In this document: positions 26,612-38,617 of the stretch, one piece after another
Layout: each line of letters starts with the position of its first letter
Position numbering within the stretch: the stretch's first letter is position 1
Assembly: GCF_002913045.1 (NCBI RefSeq)
Contig: NZ_PPAF01000038.1
Span: forward strand, 124,001-188,000
Direction: 5' to 3'
From: Campylobacter concisus
Lineage (GTDB): Bacteria; Campylobacterota; Campylobacteria; Campylobacterales; Campylobacteraceae
DNA: 64,000 bases
Program-made: the position numbers and the translations under genes
The notes under the pieces: model-generated
What the model saw: the letters and a program-made list of their open reading frames with translations, nothing else
Told to the model about the DNA's origin: nothing
Database searches by the model: none

Positions 26612-27700
26612 ATGAACGAACTTGAGCTAAAGATGCAAGGCAAGATAGATAGGCTAACAGACAAGACCTTTAAGCTAGATCCAAGGATTGGCGAGGGCTA
26701 CTTTACTGCGAAATATTTTCTAAAAGTAAATGAGATAATTAAGCAAAATTTGCCAGATCAGCACGTGACGATGCAGTTTTTCCAAAGACGTAATGATATC
26801 GTGCTTTGTGGCATCGACGAGGTTTTAGCCGTCATCAATAAATTTGCCAAAAACTCAAGCGAGCTTGAAATTTACGCACTTAATGATGGCGATATCATAA
26901 ACGCAAACGAGCCAGTTTTAAAGATAAGCGGTAAGTATGAAAATTTCGGCTTTTTAGAAAATGTGATTGATGCGACGCTTACTAGAAGAAGCTGCGTAGC
27001 GACAAACTCAAGAGATGTGATAAGAGCGGCAAACGGCAAAGACGTCTTTAGCATGGCGGATAGGCAAGATGACATCTGCACGCAACCAGGCGACGGCTAT
27101 GCATCATTTGTAGGCGGCATCAAAAAGGTCGCCACAGATGCTCAGGGCGAGCTTACTGGGCTAAAAGGTGGTGGTACCATGCCTCATGCGCTTATTCAAA
27201 TGTGTGGTGGGGATATAGTAAAAGCCTCAGAAATTTATGCTAAAACCTTTAAAAATGAGAAGATCACGGCCTTAGTGGACTATAACAACGACGTGATTAC
27301 AGACGCATTAAAGGCTGCAAACGCCCTAAAAGAGAGGCTTGGCGCGGTTAGGGTTGATACTAGTAAAAATTTGATAGATAAATATTTTGAAGGCAAAGAT
27401 ACGAGCAAATTTGACCCACACGGTGTTTGCAAGGAGCTTATATTTGCTCTAAGAGAGGCGCTTGATAAAGCTGGCTTTAAATACGTTAAAATCGTCGTTA
27501 GCTCAGGCTTTAGCCCTAAAATTATAAAAGAATTTGAAGCTTATAATACGCCGGTTGATACTTATGGCGTGGGAAGTTATCTTGTTAAAAATGACATTTG
27601 TGGCTTTACAGGTGATCTAGTCGAGCTAAACGGCAAAAATGAGGCTAAATTTGGTAGGAAAAATTTCGCTTCAAATAGGCTAAAGAGAGTGGAATTTTAA
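26612..27700 (+). CDS. pncB: Nicotinate phosphoribosyltransferase
   Basis: Makes nicotinate mononucleotide from nicotinate and PRPP for NAD salvage. The 362 residues follow the short, type II nicotinate/quinolinate phosphoribosyltransferase-like fold: an N-terminal half-barrel with GEGYFTAKYFLKV and MQFFQRRNDIVLCG, then TRRSCVATNSRDV and FSMADRQDDICTQPGDGYA, and the phosphate-binding DTYGVGSYLVKND near the C-terminus. It starts a run of plus-strand genes and is followed after eight bases by a small secreted protein. Confidence 0.85.
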   Translation: MNELELKMQGKIDRLTDKTFKLDPRIGEGYFTAKYFLKVNEIIKQNLPDQHVTMQFFQRRNDIVLCGIDEVLAVINKFAKNSSELEIYALNDGDIINANEPVLKISGKYENFGFLENVIDATLTRRSCVATNSRDVIRAANGKDVFSMADRQDDICTQPGDGYASFVGGIKKVATDAQGELTGLKGGGTMPHALIQMCGGDIVKASEIYAKTFKNEKITALVDYNNDVITDALKAANALKERLGAVRVDTSKNLIDKYFEGKDTSKFDPHGVCKELIFALREALDKAGFKYVKIVVSSGFSPKIIKEFEAYNTPVDTYGVGSYLVKNDICGFTGDLVELNGKNEAKFGRKNFASNRLKRVEF

Positions 27701-27708
27701 GAGAAAAG

Positions 27709-28206
27709 ATGAAATTTATAAAAATTTTAATGTTTCTGTCACTTTTACTGACTACTTGCAATGCCGCAAACTACGCTAATGCCTTTGAAAAGGTTGGCAT
27801 CCTTGAAGACGGAGTTTATCTCTTTAACCAAAATGGCATAGGGGTCAAAAAAGACCTGCTTGTAAAGGTGATCTCGGTGCAAAACTTGGACAGCACACGC
27901 AAAAAGATCATCTCCATGCTAAATATCCCTAAAAAATCTAAAATTACGGACTTTAAAACAAGCGATGCAGGCGTGATAGTCTGGCCATTTTACGAGTTTG
28001 ATGGCAAATTTATAACGACAATAATCGTTGAAAATATAAAAAAAGAAGATAGCGATCAAAAACTGATTAAGATGCTTGAACTTAAGCATCCGTTTTACTC
28101 AACGCTCCAAGCTCGAAGAAAAGGGGCTAAAGACGCCATAGACGTGAAATACGTGCTAAATTTCAAAGAGGCAAGGCTAGTGAAATCGTTTAAAAACCGC
28201 CCTTAA
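27709..28206 (+). CDS. Secreted protein of unknown function
   Basis: A 165-residue protein with a clear signal peptide (MKFIKILMFLSLLLTTCNA, cut after residue 19 or so). The mature part has mixed strands and helices and a highly basic end (KARRKGAKDAIDVKYVL, KSFKNRP). I do not recognise the family. It lies eight bases after pncB and 55 bases before mqnD, and is probably transcribed with pncB. Confidence 0.7.
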   Translation: MKFIKILMFLSLLLTTCNAANYANAFEKVGILEDGVYLFNQNGIGVKKDLLVKVISVQNLDSTRKKIISMLNIPKKSKITDFKTSDAGVIVWPFYEFDGKFITTIIVENIKKEDSDQKLIKMLELKHPFYSTLQARRKGAKDAIDVKYVLNFKEARLVKSFKNRP

Positions 28207-28261
28207 AACTTTATTTTAAATAAATTTCATTAAAATGGCGTAATCAAAAAAAGGATCGTCT

Positions 28262-29134
28262 TTGCAAAATTTCAAGAATATAAACGTCGCTCACTCGCCT
28301 GATGCTGACGATATTTTCATGTATGCCGCGGTCAAATTTGGCTGGGTTAGCAGTAAAAATTTAGCCTTTACATCAAAGGCACTTGATATAGAAACACTAA
28401 ACGAAGAAGCGCTAAAAGGCACTTATGAGGCCACAGCGATCAGCTTTGCACTCTATCCAAAAATTTGCGATGAATTTGCACTTTTACGCTGTGCGGTGAG
28501 CTTTGGCAATGGATATGGCCCAAAGCTTATCAAGCTAAAAGGCAAGCAGCTAAAGCGAAATTTTAAAGTCGCGCTATCTGGCAAAAATACGACAAATGCC
28601 CTGCTCTTTCGCATAGCCTACCCAGAAGCAAGGATCGTTTATAAAAATTTCTTAGAGATCGAAAATGCCGTGCTTAGCGGCGAAGTCGATGCTGGCGTGC
28701 TTATACATGAAAGTATCTTAAATTTCTCAGACCAGCTCTGCGTAGAGCGCGAAATTTGGGATATCTGGAGCGAGCTAAACGGCGAAAATTTACCGCTTCC
28801 ACTTGGCGGCATGGCGCTTAGACGAAGCCTGCCCATAACCGACGCGATCGAGTGCGAGAGAGTGCTTAGCGAGGCCGTTAGGATCGCCACTTCGCACAAG
28901 CCATTTTTATCTCACATGCTAATGGAGCGAAACCTCATCAGAGTTGGCAAAGATGAGCTTAAAACGTATCTAAATTTATACGCAAATGACGAGTCAATAA
29001 GCATGAACGAAACGCAGCTAAAAGCGCTAAATAAGCTCTATCAAATAGGCTACGACAAAGGTTTTTTTGAAAAAGCTATCGACGTAAACGACTACCTAAT
29101 TCCAACTGAATACAACGAAGTAAGGTTTAGCTGA
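28262..29134 (+). CDS. mqnD: 1,4-dihydroxy-6-naphthoate synthase MqnD
   Basis: Cuts cyclic dehypoxanthine futalosine in the futalosine route to menaquinone, the route used by Campylobacter and Helicobacter. The 290 residues have a periplasmic-binding-protein-like fold without a signal peptide, opening with NVAHSPDADDIFMYAAVKFG, and containing EATAISFALYPKI, SGEVDAGVLIHES with the catalytic histidine, and LPLGGMALRRSLP. The start is TTG at 28262 with AAAAAGGA upstream. Its stop overlaps fliQ by one base. MqnA is related, but the HSPDADD opening fits MqnD. Confidence 0.88.
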   Translation: MQNFKNINVAHSPDADDIFMYAAVKFGWVSSKNLAFTSKALDIETLNEEALKGTYEATAISFALYPKICDEFALLRCAVSFGNGYGPKLIKLKGKQLKRNFKVALSGKNTTNALLFRIAYPEARIVYKNFLEIENAVLSGEVDAGVLIHESILNFSDQLCVEREIWDIWSELNGENLPLPLGGMALRRSLPITDAIECERVLSEAVRIATSHKPFLSHMLMERNLIRVGKDELKTYLNLYANDESISMNETQLKALNKLYQIGYDKGFFEKAIDVNDYLIPTEYNEVRFS

Positions 29135-29400
29135 TGCAAAGTACGCTTGTCTCACTTGGAGTTGAAACCTTTAAGATCGCCCTTTACATCAGCCTTCCGA
29201 TGCTGCTAAGCGGCCTAATCGCAGGTCTTATCATCTCCATTTTTCAAGCGACCACACAGATAAACGAAACCACGCTAAGCTTTGTGCCAAAAATTTTGCT
29301 AGTTGTCGTTGTCATCATATTTTTGATGCCTTGGATGATCTCGATGATGGTTGAATTTACCACCCGCATGCTTGATTTTATACCGGAATTTATCCAGTGA
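29134..29400 (+). CDS. fliQ: Flagellar export protein FliQ
   Basis: An 88-residue inner membrane part of the flagellar type III export gate (FliPQR). Two long hydrophobic hairpins are seen: ALYISLPMLLSGLIAGLIIS and ILLVVVVIIFLMPWMISMM, separated by the conserved FQATTQINETTLSFVPK loop. The start overlaps the mqnD stop and its end overlaps murB, as in other Campylobacter genomes where fliQ and murB are neighbours. Confidence 0.95.
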   Translation: MQSTLVSLGVETFKIALYISLPMLLSGLIAGLIISIFQATTQINETTLSFVPKILLVVVVIIFLMPWMISMMVEFTTRMLDFIPEFIQ

Positions 29401-30194
29401 CGAGGCTTGTTGATTTTTCTAAATTTACCTCGGTTAGGATAGGCGGCGTGCATGAAGTTTTTGAGGTAACTAGCCTTGAAGATCTAAAATCGCCTCACTT
29501 TTTAGGCGCTGTGATGATAGGCGGAGGTAACAACCTACTCATCTCGCCAAATCCCCCAAAAATGGCGATGCTTGGCAAGAGCTTTGACTATATAAATTTA
29601 GAATGCTTCGGCGATAAAATTTGCCTTGAGATAGGAGCTGCGACAAAATCTGCCAAAATTTATAACTTCTGCAAACAAAACAATATCGCGAACCTTGAGT
29701 TTTTAAAAAATATCCCAGGCACACTTGGCGGACTTATCAAGATGAACGCTGGGCTGCTTAAATTTAGCATAAGCGACAACCTCACGCATGTGCGTCTGGC
29801 TCGTGGCTGGGTGAGCAAGGATGAGATAAACTTTAGCTACCGCCACAGCGGCATAGATGAGGCTATTTTGGGGGCTAAATTTGAGCTTCAAAGTGGCTTT
29901 GACGTAAGCATTTCTGAAGCTATCAGCGCAAAAAGGGCAAATCAGCCAAAAGGAGCTAGCTTTGGTAGCTGCTTTGTAAATCCAGAGGGGTACTTTGCAG
30001 GGGCATTGCTTGAGGCGGTTGGACTAAAAGGATACGCGATAGGCGGAGCGAAATTTAGCGAGGAGCACGCAAATTTTTTGATAAATTTTAACCACGCAAG
30101 CTTTGAGGACGCCACTAGCCTTATAAATTTGGCAAAGACTAGAGTTTTAGAGAAATTTGGAGTAGAGCTTAAGACTGAAGTTTGCATTTTATAA
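29397..30194 (+). CDS. murB: UDP-N-acetylenolpyruvoylglucosamine reductase MurB
   Basis: FAD-dependent reductase of peptidoglycan precursor synthesis giving UDP-MurNAc. The 265 residues are the short MurB type. TSVRIGGVHEVFEV opens the FAD domain, MIGGGNNLLISPN is the FAD-binding turn, FLKNIPGTLGGLIKMNAGL holds the substrate region, and PKGASFGSCFVNPEGYFAG has the catalytic serine in place. The final catalytic glutamate region is FSEEHANFLINFNHASFED. It begins with GTG, overlapping the fliQ stop by three bases. Confidence 0.93.
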   Translation: MTRLVDFSKFTSVRIGGVHEVFEVTSLEDLKSPHFLGAVMIGGGNNLLISPNPPKMAMLGKSFDYINLECFGDKICLEIGAATKSAKIYNFCKQNNIANLEFLKNIPGTLGGLIKMNAGLLKFSISDNLTHVRLARGWVSKDEINFSYRHSGIDEAILGAKFELQSGFDVSISEAISAKRANQPKGASFGSCFVNPEGYFAGALLEAVGLKGYAIGGAKFSEEHANFLINFNHASFEDATSLINLAKTRVLEKFGVELKTEVCIL

Positions 30195-30202
30195 GGACGA
30201 TG

Positions 30203-30691
30203 ATGAGTGAGTTTTTGAGCGAAGTTTTTACCCTTTCATTTTTATTTATAGCTATTGGGTTTTACGCCATTTATAGGGCTAAAAAGGCGCAAAGCGAGCA
30301 TGAGAAAAATGTGGCTGATTACGATAAAAATCTACTAAATTTTGCCAAAATTTTAGGCGTTCAAAATCATATAGACCTAGTTAAATTTGATGAAATTTTA
30401 GCCCAGGCCTTAAAAGAAAAATTAATTTTTAAATTTAATAAAAGAGCCTCGCAAGAGGAATTTGTCTCTTTTATAAAAGATGAGAATTTCAAAACCAAAC
30501 CCCAAATTTCACAAAATAATATCGACGAAGCCTTTCTTACACTTTGCGCTAGCTCACTTGTAGAGCCGCTTAAGCTTGCGATACTAAAAAACGAAGATCA
30601 AATTTTTGGATTTTTGTTTGAAAAAGAGCGCCTTTTTGCTCTAATTGATAGCGCTGCGCTGCTTGGCGAAAATATTATAATTTGCGAGTAA
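30203..30691 (+). CDS. Membrane-anchored protein of unknown function
   Basis: About 162 residues with one N-terminal hydrophobic helix (VFTLSFLFIAIGFYAIYRA) followed by a soluble, charged, mostly helical domain. I do not recognise the family. The start at 30203 is chosen because AAGGA lies six bases upstream; ATG at 30200 is equally close and a longer reading from 30182 would overlap murB and bypass this site. It stands between murB and recA. Confidence 0.65.
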   Translation: MSEFLSEVFTLSFLFIAIGFYAIYRAKKAQSEHEKNVADYDKNLLNFAKILGVQNHIDLVKFDEILAQALKEKLIFKFNKRASQEEFVSFIKDENFKTKPQISQNNIDEAFLTLCASSLVEPLKLAILKNEDQIFGFLFEKERLFALIDSAALLGENIIICE

Positions 30692-30754
30692 ATCAAGTAA
30701 AATTCATCTCTTTTTAGATAGAATCAAGCCAAATTTCAACTTATAAGGTAAAAA

Positions 30755-33389
<2,635 letters not shown>

Positions 33390-33391
33390 GA

Positions 33392-34255
33392 ATGATGAAA
33401 AAATTTTGGTTAGTTTTATCTATATTTGCAGCAAGCGTCTTTGCTAGAGAGAACCCATTTATGCCTATTAGCGAGCTAAATACAAGCGTTATGACAACAA
33501 ATATCATAGAAAAATTTGATAGATTTGATTCTCTTTCGTTTAAATTTCCAAGCGATGCGGCACTTTTACTAGATGTCACCATAAGATATAGAGCAAATGA
33601 CGGTACTATAAAGGAAAAAAGGCTAGCCGATATAAATAAAACTATCGATTACAGCGATGAATTTGCTTTAAATAAGGTAAAAAATCCAGAACCAGTCGTG
33701 GCAAAAAAGCTAGATGTTTCGGTCACAATGGCAAATATGCCTAGCCAAAAAGTAAGCACTCCCGTGATAATAGAAAAAAATGAAACTAAAATTTCAAATA
33801 AAGATAGAAACAAAACTTCAGATATGCCAACTCCAAATGTTGTAGTGATCGATCTTAGCACAGATAAAGCAAAAGAAGCTACCATAAAGCCTGAACAAAA
33901 GGTGGTCGAAATAAAGATTGAGCCTAGTACAAAACCAGTTGATAGTGTCAAAAATAAAAAGGATGTTAAATTTTTAGGTTTTATAAGCTTTCTAGCCAAC
34001 GACAAAGAGCTAAAAATCGCTACAAAAGCTAAGAATTTAAAGCATTTTGCTTATGAGAAAAATAAGATCGTTCTTGACTTTGCAAGGCCGCCAAGAAGCT
34101 TTAAAACCAAGAGCTTAAAACTTGAAAATGAACATTTTAAGAATGTGATCATAGGCTGGCATGATAGATATTTCAGAGTGGTTTTAGAGCTTGATAAGAT
34201 GCATAAATATAAGCTTGAAGCCGTTGAAAATGGATATTTGCTTAAGCTTTTATAG
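33392..34255 (+). CDS. AMIN-domain periplasmic protein
   Basis: A 287-residue secreted protein (signal KKFWLVLSIFAASVFA, cut before RENPF). The centre (about 85-190) is a lysine-, threonine- and proline-rich linker. The C-terminal 85 residues form an AMIN-like domain: FLGFISFLANDKELKIATKA, IVLDFARPP and FRVVLELDKMHKYKLE, with typical strand pattern. AMIN domains bind peptidoglycan and target proteins to the septum or poles, consistent with the FtsB-like gene just upstream by two bases. Confidence 0.8.
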   Translation: MMKKFWLVLSIFAASVFARENPFMPISELNTSVMTTNIIEKFDRFDSLSFKFPSDAALLLDVTIRYRANDGTIKEKRLADINKTIDYSDEFALNKVKNPEPVVAKKLDVSVTMANMPSQKVSTPVIIEKNETKISNKDRNKTSDMPTPNVVVIDLSTDKAKEATIKPEQKVVEIKIEPSTKPVDSVKNKKDVKFLGFISFLANDKELKIATKAKNLKHFAYEKNKIVLDFARPPRSFKTKSLKLENEHFKNVIIGWHDRYFRVVLELDKMHKYKLEAVENGYLLKLL

Positions 34256-34293
34256 TTGAATTTTAAAAAGAGTAGATTTTATAAAATTTCAAA

Positions 34294-34299
34294 TATAAT
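34294..34299 (+). promoter_or_regulatory. -10 box of xerH
   Basis: TATAAT at 34294-34299, 33 bases before the TTG start at 34332. No clear -35 element is seen, as is common in Campylobacter. Confidence 0.5.
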
Positions 34300-34331
34300 A
34301 CTTTTCAAAATAAAAATTTAAGGCTATTGGT

Positions 34332-35393
34332 TTGAAATATCCACTTGATTGCAAAGATAATTTTGAAAACTCATTCATATTTTGGCTCACCCGCTACGTC
34401 AAATTTAAGCTAAGTTCACTTTCAAATAAAGAGCTTAGGGATCCAAAGGCACTTGCAAGTGTGAATTACGCTCTAAGCCGCGAGGTAAAGAACATTGATC
34501 AGCTTGATGGCTTGGTAAAAAGTGCGAGAAATGCAGGGCTTACTGGCATAAATACCTACTTTAATCCACTTAAAAAAATATATGAAACGATGAAATTTTA
34601 CGAGCTTAGCAGCCTAAAGCAGATCGATGAAGAGCTGTTAAGCGAAATACTAGCTAGCACGACTGGCGGACTAAGCGATGCTAGTAAGAAAAATTACCGC
34701 ATCTCAGTGATAAATTTCTTTGCGTTTTTAGACAAACAAAATGAAGAGGATGGCAAGGCCCATGTTTTTGATATAAATTTAAAAAACTGGGGCGGAGTGA
34801 GCGGTAACAAAGGGCAAAAGCTGCCTGAGTTTATGGGCGAAGATGAGGTCAAAAAATTTCTTGATGCGATCGAGGAGAGTGACTTTAAGCAAAACTCAAA
34901 TCGCAATAAGCTCATAATAAAAACGATAATTTTTACTGGCGTTCGTGTGAGCGAGGCTCTAAATTTAAAGCGAAAGGACATCACTGAAGATGGCGATCTT
35001 TTTATCATTAGGATCCGAGGCAAAGGCAACAAATACCGCATCGTTATGATAAAACGACACTTAATAGAAGCTCATCTAAACGCGATCGCAATAAACTACA
35101 TCAATAAAGAAGGCTATCTTTTCATCAATAAAAAAGGCACCAGGCTTACGCAGGCTTATGTTAGCCGCATAGTTGAGCAAATTTTATTTAAAGCTGGCAT
35201 CAGAAAAGAGAAAAATGGTGCCCACATGCTGCGCCACACCTTTGCAACGATGCTTTATAAAAAGCAAAAAGACCTTGTTTTGGTGCAAGAAGCTCTAGGT
35301 CATGCAAGCTTAAATACCTCGCGAATTTACACACACTTTGATAGCGACAAGCTAAAACTTGCCGCAAAGGTAGCTGAAGATCTAGCAAACTAG
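34332..35393 (+). CDS. xerH: Tyrosine recombinase XerH
   Basis: Single Xer recombinase of epsilonproteobacteria, resolving chromosome dimers at difH. The 353 residues have an N-terminal core-binding domain (about 60-160, with SDASKKNYRISVINFFAFL) and a catalytic domain with the full set: arginine in FTGVRVSEALNL, lysine in RIRGKGNKYRIV, HMLRHTFAT (H and R), HASLNTSRIYTH (H and nucleophilic Y). Start TTG at 34332. A phage integrase is the alternative, but the location beside recA/eno housekeeping genes and the length fit XerH. I did not find a dif site in the window. Confidence 0.87.
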   Translation: MKYPLDCKDNFENSFIFWLTRYVKFKLSSLSNKELRDPKALASVNYALSREVKNIDQLDGLVKSARNAGLTGINTYFNPLKKIYETMKFYELSSLKQIDEELLSEILASTTGGLSDASKKNYRISVINFFAFLDKQNEEDGKAHVFDINLKNWGGVSGNKGQKLPEFMGEDEVKKFLDAIEESDFKQNSNRNKLIIKTIIFTGVRVSEALNLKRKDITEDGDLFIIRIRGKGNKYRIVMIKRHLIEAHLNAIAINYINKEGYLFINKKGTRLTQAYVSRIVEQILFKAGIRKEKNGAHMLRHTFATMLYKKQKDLVLVQEALGHASLNTSRIYTHFDSDKLKLAAKVAEDLAN

Positions 35394-35567
35394 AGCGCTT
35401 AAAGCCAAAGCAAACTAGCAATACTAAATTTAACTCATGCAAAATTAAAATATTATTTAACTATGAAACCCTATAAATATATGAGGAAAATTTAGCTTGC
35501 AAGCAGTCCAAAGGTTTGCTCTGTATCTAAATTTACAATCCGCAAGACAAAAGCTTTTACAAAAGTG

Positions 35568-35605
35568 AAATTTGGCAAGCAAATTTTACTCTGCTCGCCA
35601 AATTT
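35568..35605 (-). terminator. Bidirectional hairpin after xerH and ttrA
   Basis: AAATTTGGCAAGC (35568-35580) pairs with GCTCGCCAAATTT (35593-35605) with one mismatch and a 12-base loop. It lies between the converging xerH and ttrA genes and could end both. The remaining bases 35394-35567 hold no gene that I can see. Confidence 0.6.
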
Positions 35606-35613
35606 ATATTAAA

Positions 35614-38604
35614 TTAGCCGATCTTCCTTATCTTTGCAGGAAGTGCTTGTCTAGCGCAAGTACCAACCAGCCAGTCATTTAAACTAAATTCGCCATTTCT
35701 TTTTGGATCAAGAAGTCCAAGTTTATTATGATTGACCCCTTTTTCTAAATTTGCGATCCCAAAAGCTGGCTTTCCATCGACGATGTGCGTTCTTATACCA
35801 AACTCATCATGTCCAAATCCATGCTCTATGCTAATAACCCCGCTAGCAACGCCATCTGTCACAAATGCCTCGCCAACTTGCGCGCCGTAAGGCGTAGTCA
35901 CTTTGACCTTATCGCCTGAGACTATGCCTTGCTCTTTAGCCACGTCTGTTGCAATCCTGATGAAGTTTTTAGGATGAACAGCTCTAAGTCTTGGGCTAAC
36001 AAATGTGTAGAAGTGCTGTATATTTGACTTTCTAGAGCTCACCACATATTTCCACTCAGAGCGTGGGAAAAATTTCTCAAGTGGCGTGCCATCGCTTGCA
36101 ACTGGAAGCATTAGAGTTGGCACTCCTGGCATATATTCGCCTGTTATTGAGTGTCTATGCCCGCCAAGTGGCTCGTAGTAGATAGAAGCTGGCGTAGGCG
36201 CTGGCACCTTTAAGGTCATTTTGTCGCCCTTGTAAGCACTCTCGTAGCTATCGTACCTACCGCCTTTTGCTAGCACGTGCGCCACTTTTGGCTTCTCTTC
36301 GTCTTTTAAATAAGGATCAAGCTTGTCCATTATCTTTGAAATTTTACTAAGCTTTTTATCTTCGTTGCTTATATCTTTTACACCCTCGCCGTCAAATGCT
36401 AAATTTGCCAAAGCAGCCGCATAATACTGCTCTTTTACGTCAAGATCCATGAAATTTCCGTCTTTATCTTTAAATGCATTTTTGCCAAAGCCTTTTAGTC
36501 CAAGCCTCTTTGCTACGGCTATATAAAACGCCTCAACGTCGATTACGCCGCCGTTTTTATCCTTTGCTTGCTTTGGGCTAACGGCTGGGTAGCGTACGAC
36601 TGAAGTTTTAGCGATTGTTCCCCAAAGAGAGTTTGGAAGCGCCCAGTTTTCTAAATTTACCCCATCTGGCACGATGTAGTCAGCATAGGCGTTTGTTTCG
36701 TTCATAAAGGCGTCGATACCCACAAAAAGTGGTAAATTTTTACTATCTTTTAGCGCGTCTAAAACCGCTCTTTCAAGTCCAGCTTGGCCGTAAAGTACGT
36801 TTGTCATATAGTTTATGAAAACTTTTACTTTGTATGGATAGCCAGCCTTGTGGCTCGTAAGTGTTTCGTTTACAAGTGGCATAGAGATAGGATACCATGG
36901 CTGAGTTGATGGATAGCCGCTGCCGCCAGCTGCCACTTTGCGCTTATACTCAGAGCTTGTTTCATAGTATTTGCCTGATCTTGATAAATTTAGACCGTTT
37001 GGTTTATAAGCGCCTTCAAAACCCTCAAGGTCATATCTGCCTTTTAAAAACTCGTGAGTGCCAGCACTTGCATTGACGTTGCCGCCTTTGTAGCCGTAAG
37101 TGCCCATTAGTGTGTTTAGACAAAGTATCGCAAAAGTAGTCATACCAGCTTGCGTATGCATCATACCGCCATGCACGTTTGTGCTTACCTGTCTGCCATT
37201 TTTAGTGAAATTTTCACAAAGCCAGATGATATCTTCAATGCTTACACCACAAATTTTTGAGTACTCCTCTAAGCTATGCTTGTAAGCTGATTCTTTTAAA
37301 AGCTGCATTGAGCTTTTTACCTCGACTTTTTTGCCATCTATTAAAATTTTGCCTTTGTAGTAGAGCTTGGCTGGTTCATTTACCTTGTAGCTTTGTATCT
37401 TGCCATCTTGTGAGCAAACCTGCCATTCATTGTTGATAAGTGCAAATTTACCATAGTCTTTGTGGTCTTTTTCGGTGATGACTAGATGCGTGGCATTACA
37501 CCAGTGTATCTCGCCTGCTAGCTTTGCCTGGTCTAAATTTGGCTGGATAAGGTAGTTCGTTGCGTATTTTTCATTTTCTATGATCCAGCGTATCATCGCC
37601 ATGGCTAGAGCTGAGTCGGTGCCTGACTTTATCGCTATCCAGCGGCCTTTGTCCGAAGAGGCGTATTTTACAGCATTTGTAACGCTTGGATCGACCACTG
37701 CATAGGCAAAGTCATCTCTAGTGCCTCTTGCGTAAGAGAGCATTTTTGCCTGTTTTTGGAAAGGGTTGCCACCATTTGACGGCGAAGTGCCCCAGTAGAT
37801 GACAAATTTAGAGTTTTCATAGTCTGGTTTTGTATGTGCAAAGCCCTTTGCGTTGTGCGCGATCTTGCCGCCAACCCTGAAGCCACCACCGCAAATTCCG
37901 CCGTGTGAGTAGTGATTTATAGTGCCAAATGACTTTTTGACAAAGCGATCAACGATGTCTGAGCGTCCGTCATATAGGTAAAAGCTTAAAAATTGGTTGC
38001 GTTTAGTGCCGTACTCTGGGTTTTCGCTATCGATTAGCTCGTCGCTATATATTGCTCTTAGCCCGTCCACGTGCCCCTCGCCAAAGAGATCTCCGCCCTC
38101 CACTACCTCTTCTACTAGCTGTTCAAAGCTTATGCTCTTCCACTTGCCCTCACCCCTTTTACCAACTCTCTTTAGTGGCGTTAGTATCCTTGCAGGTGAG
38201 TCTATCATCTCAGGCAATATCGCTCCTCTAGCGCAAACTGTGGCTCGCTTTTCATCTTCACCACTTGCCGTTGTGGCAAGAAGTGCGTCATTTATCGATG
38301 TGTCAAAATTTGCCCAGTGCAAATTTGCAAGTGGGTGGTATGGGTTGCCGCTACATCTTACAACTTTGTCGTTTTTCTCATCTACGTGAAGCCTTATGCC
38401 ACACTTCGTCGTACAGCCATGACACATCGAAAAGACAACGCTATGTCCATCACTAAGTGAAATTTTGCCGTCCTTTACTCGAAATTCAGGCTCTAGTGAG
38501 TTTGCCTGCGGTTTATAGTCGTCCTTGTCTTCATCTGCCAGCATAGCACTCGTGGTTAGTGTTGAGAGCACGGCTGATCTTTTTAAAAATTCTCTTCTTT
38601 GCAT
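35614..38604 (-). CDS. ttrA: Tetrathionate reductase-like molybdopterin oxidoreductase, catalytic subunit
   Basis: A 996-residue molybdopterin-guanine-dinucleotide enzyme, exported folded by the Tat system (MQRREFLKRSAVL has the twin arginines). The N-terminal [4Fe-4S] site is MCHGCTTKCGIRLHV with a fourth cysteine in VRCSGNPYHP or TVCARGAILPE, HYSHGGICGGGFRVGG carries the likely Mo-ligand cysteine, and the C-terminal PRLRAVHPKNFIRI and SGDKVKVTTPYGAQVG belong to the dinucleotide-binding domain. Size, spacing and the ttrB partner fit TtrA better than PhsA or PsrA (about 760). It contains no in-frame TGA, so it is not a selenoprotein. It would depend on the Mo or W imported by the transporters upstream. 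Confidence 0.8.
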   Translation of the reverse strand: MQRREFLKRSAVLSTLTTSAMLADEDKDDYKPQANSLEPEFRVKDGKISLSDGHSVVFSMCHGCTTKCGIRLHVDEKNDKVVRCSGNPYHPLANLHWANFDTSINDALLATTASGEDEKRATVCARGAILPEMIDSPARILTPLKRVGKRGEGKWKSISFEQLVEEVVEGGDLFGEGHVDGLRAIYSDELIDSENPEYGTKRNQFLSFYLYDGRSDIVDRFVKKSFGTINHYSHGGICGGGFRVGGKIAHNAKGFAHTKPDYENSKFVIYWGTSPSNGGNPFQKQAKMLSYARGTRDDFAYAVVDPSVTNAVKYASSDKGRWIAIKSGTDSALAMAMIRWIIENEKYATNYLIQPNLDQAKLAGEIHWCNATHLVITEKDHKDYGKFALINNEWQVCSQDGKIQSYKVNEPAKLYYKGKILIDGKKVEVKSSMQLLKESAYKHSLEEYSKICGVSIEDIIWLCENFTKNGRQVSTNVHGGMMHTQAGMTTFAILCLNTLMGTYGYKGGNVNASAGTHEFLKGRYDLEGFEGAYKPNGLNLSRSGKYYETSSEYKRKVAAGGSGYPSTQPWYPISMPLVNETLTSHKAGYPYKVKVFINYMTNVLYGQAGLERAVLDALKDSKNLPLFVGIDAFMNETNAYADYIVPDGVNLENWALPNSLWGTIAKTSVVRYPAVSPKQAKDKNGGVIDVEAFYIAVAKRLGLKGFGKNAFKDKDGNFMDLDVKEQYYAAALANLAFDGEGVKDISNEDKKLSKISKIMDKLDPYLKDEEKPKVAHVLAKGGRYDSYESAYKGDKMTLKVPAPTPASIYYEPLGGHRHSITGEYMPGVPTLMLPVASDGTPLEKFFPRSEWKYVVSSRKSNIQHFYTFVSPRLRAVHPKNFIRIATDVAKEQGIVSGDKVKVTTPYGAQVGEAFVTDGVASGVISIEHGFGHDEFGIRTHIVDGKPAFGIANLEKGVNHNKLGLLDPKRNGEFSLNDWLVGTCARQALPAKIRKIG

Positions 38605-38617
38605 TATTTATTTCCTT

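Noticed and set aside
34332-35393. XerH-like gene as integrase of the prophage
   Set aside because: It lies 4 kb outside the phage next to host genes, and the phage has its own DDE transposase.
35614-38604. Selenocysteine codon in the molybdopterin enzyme
   Set aside because: The frame has no internal TGA; selC must serve a gene outside the window.
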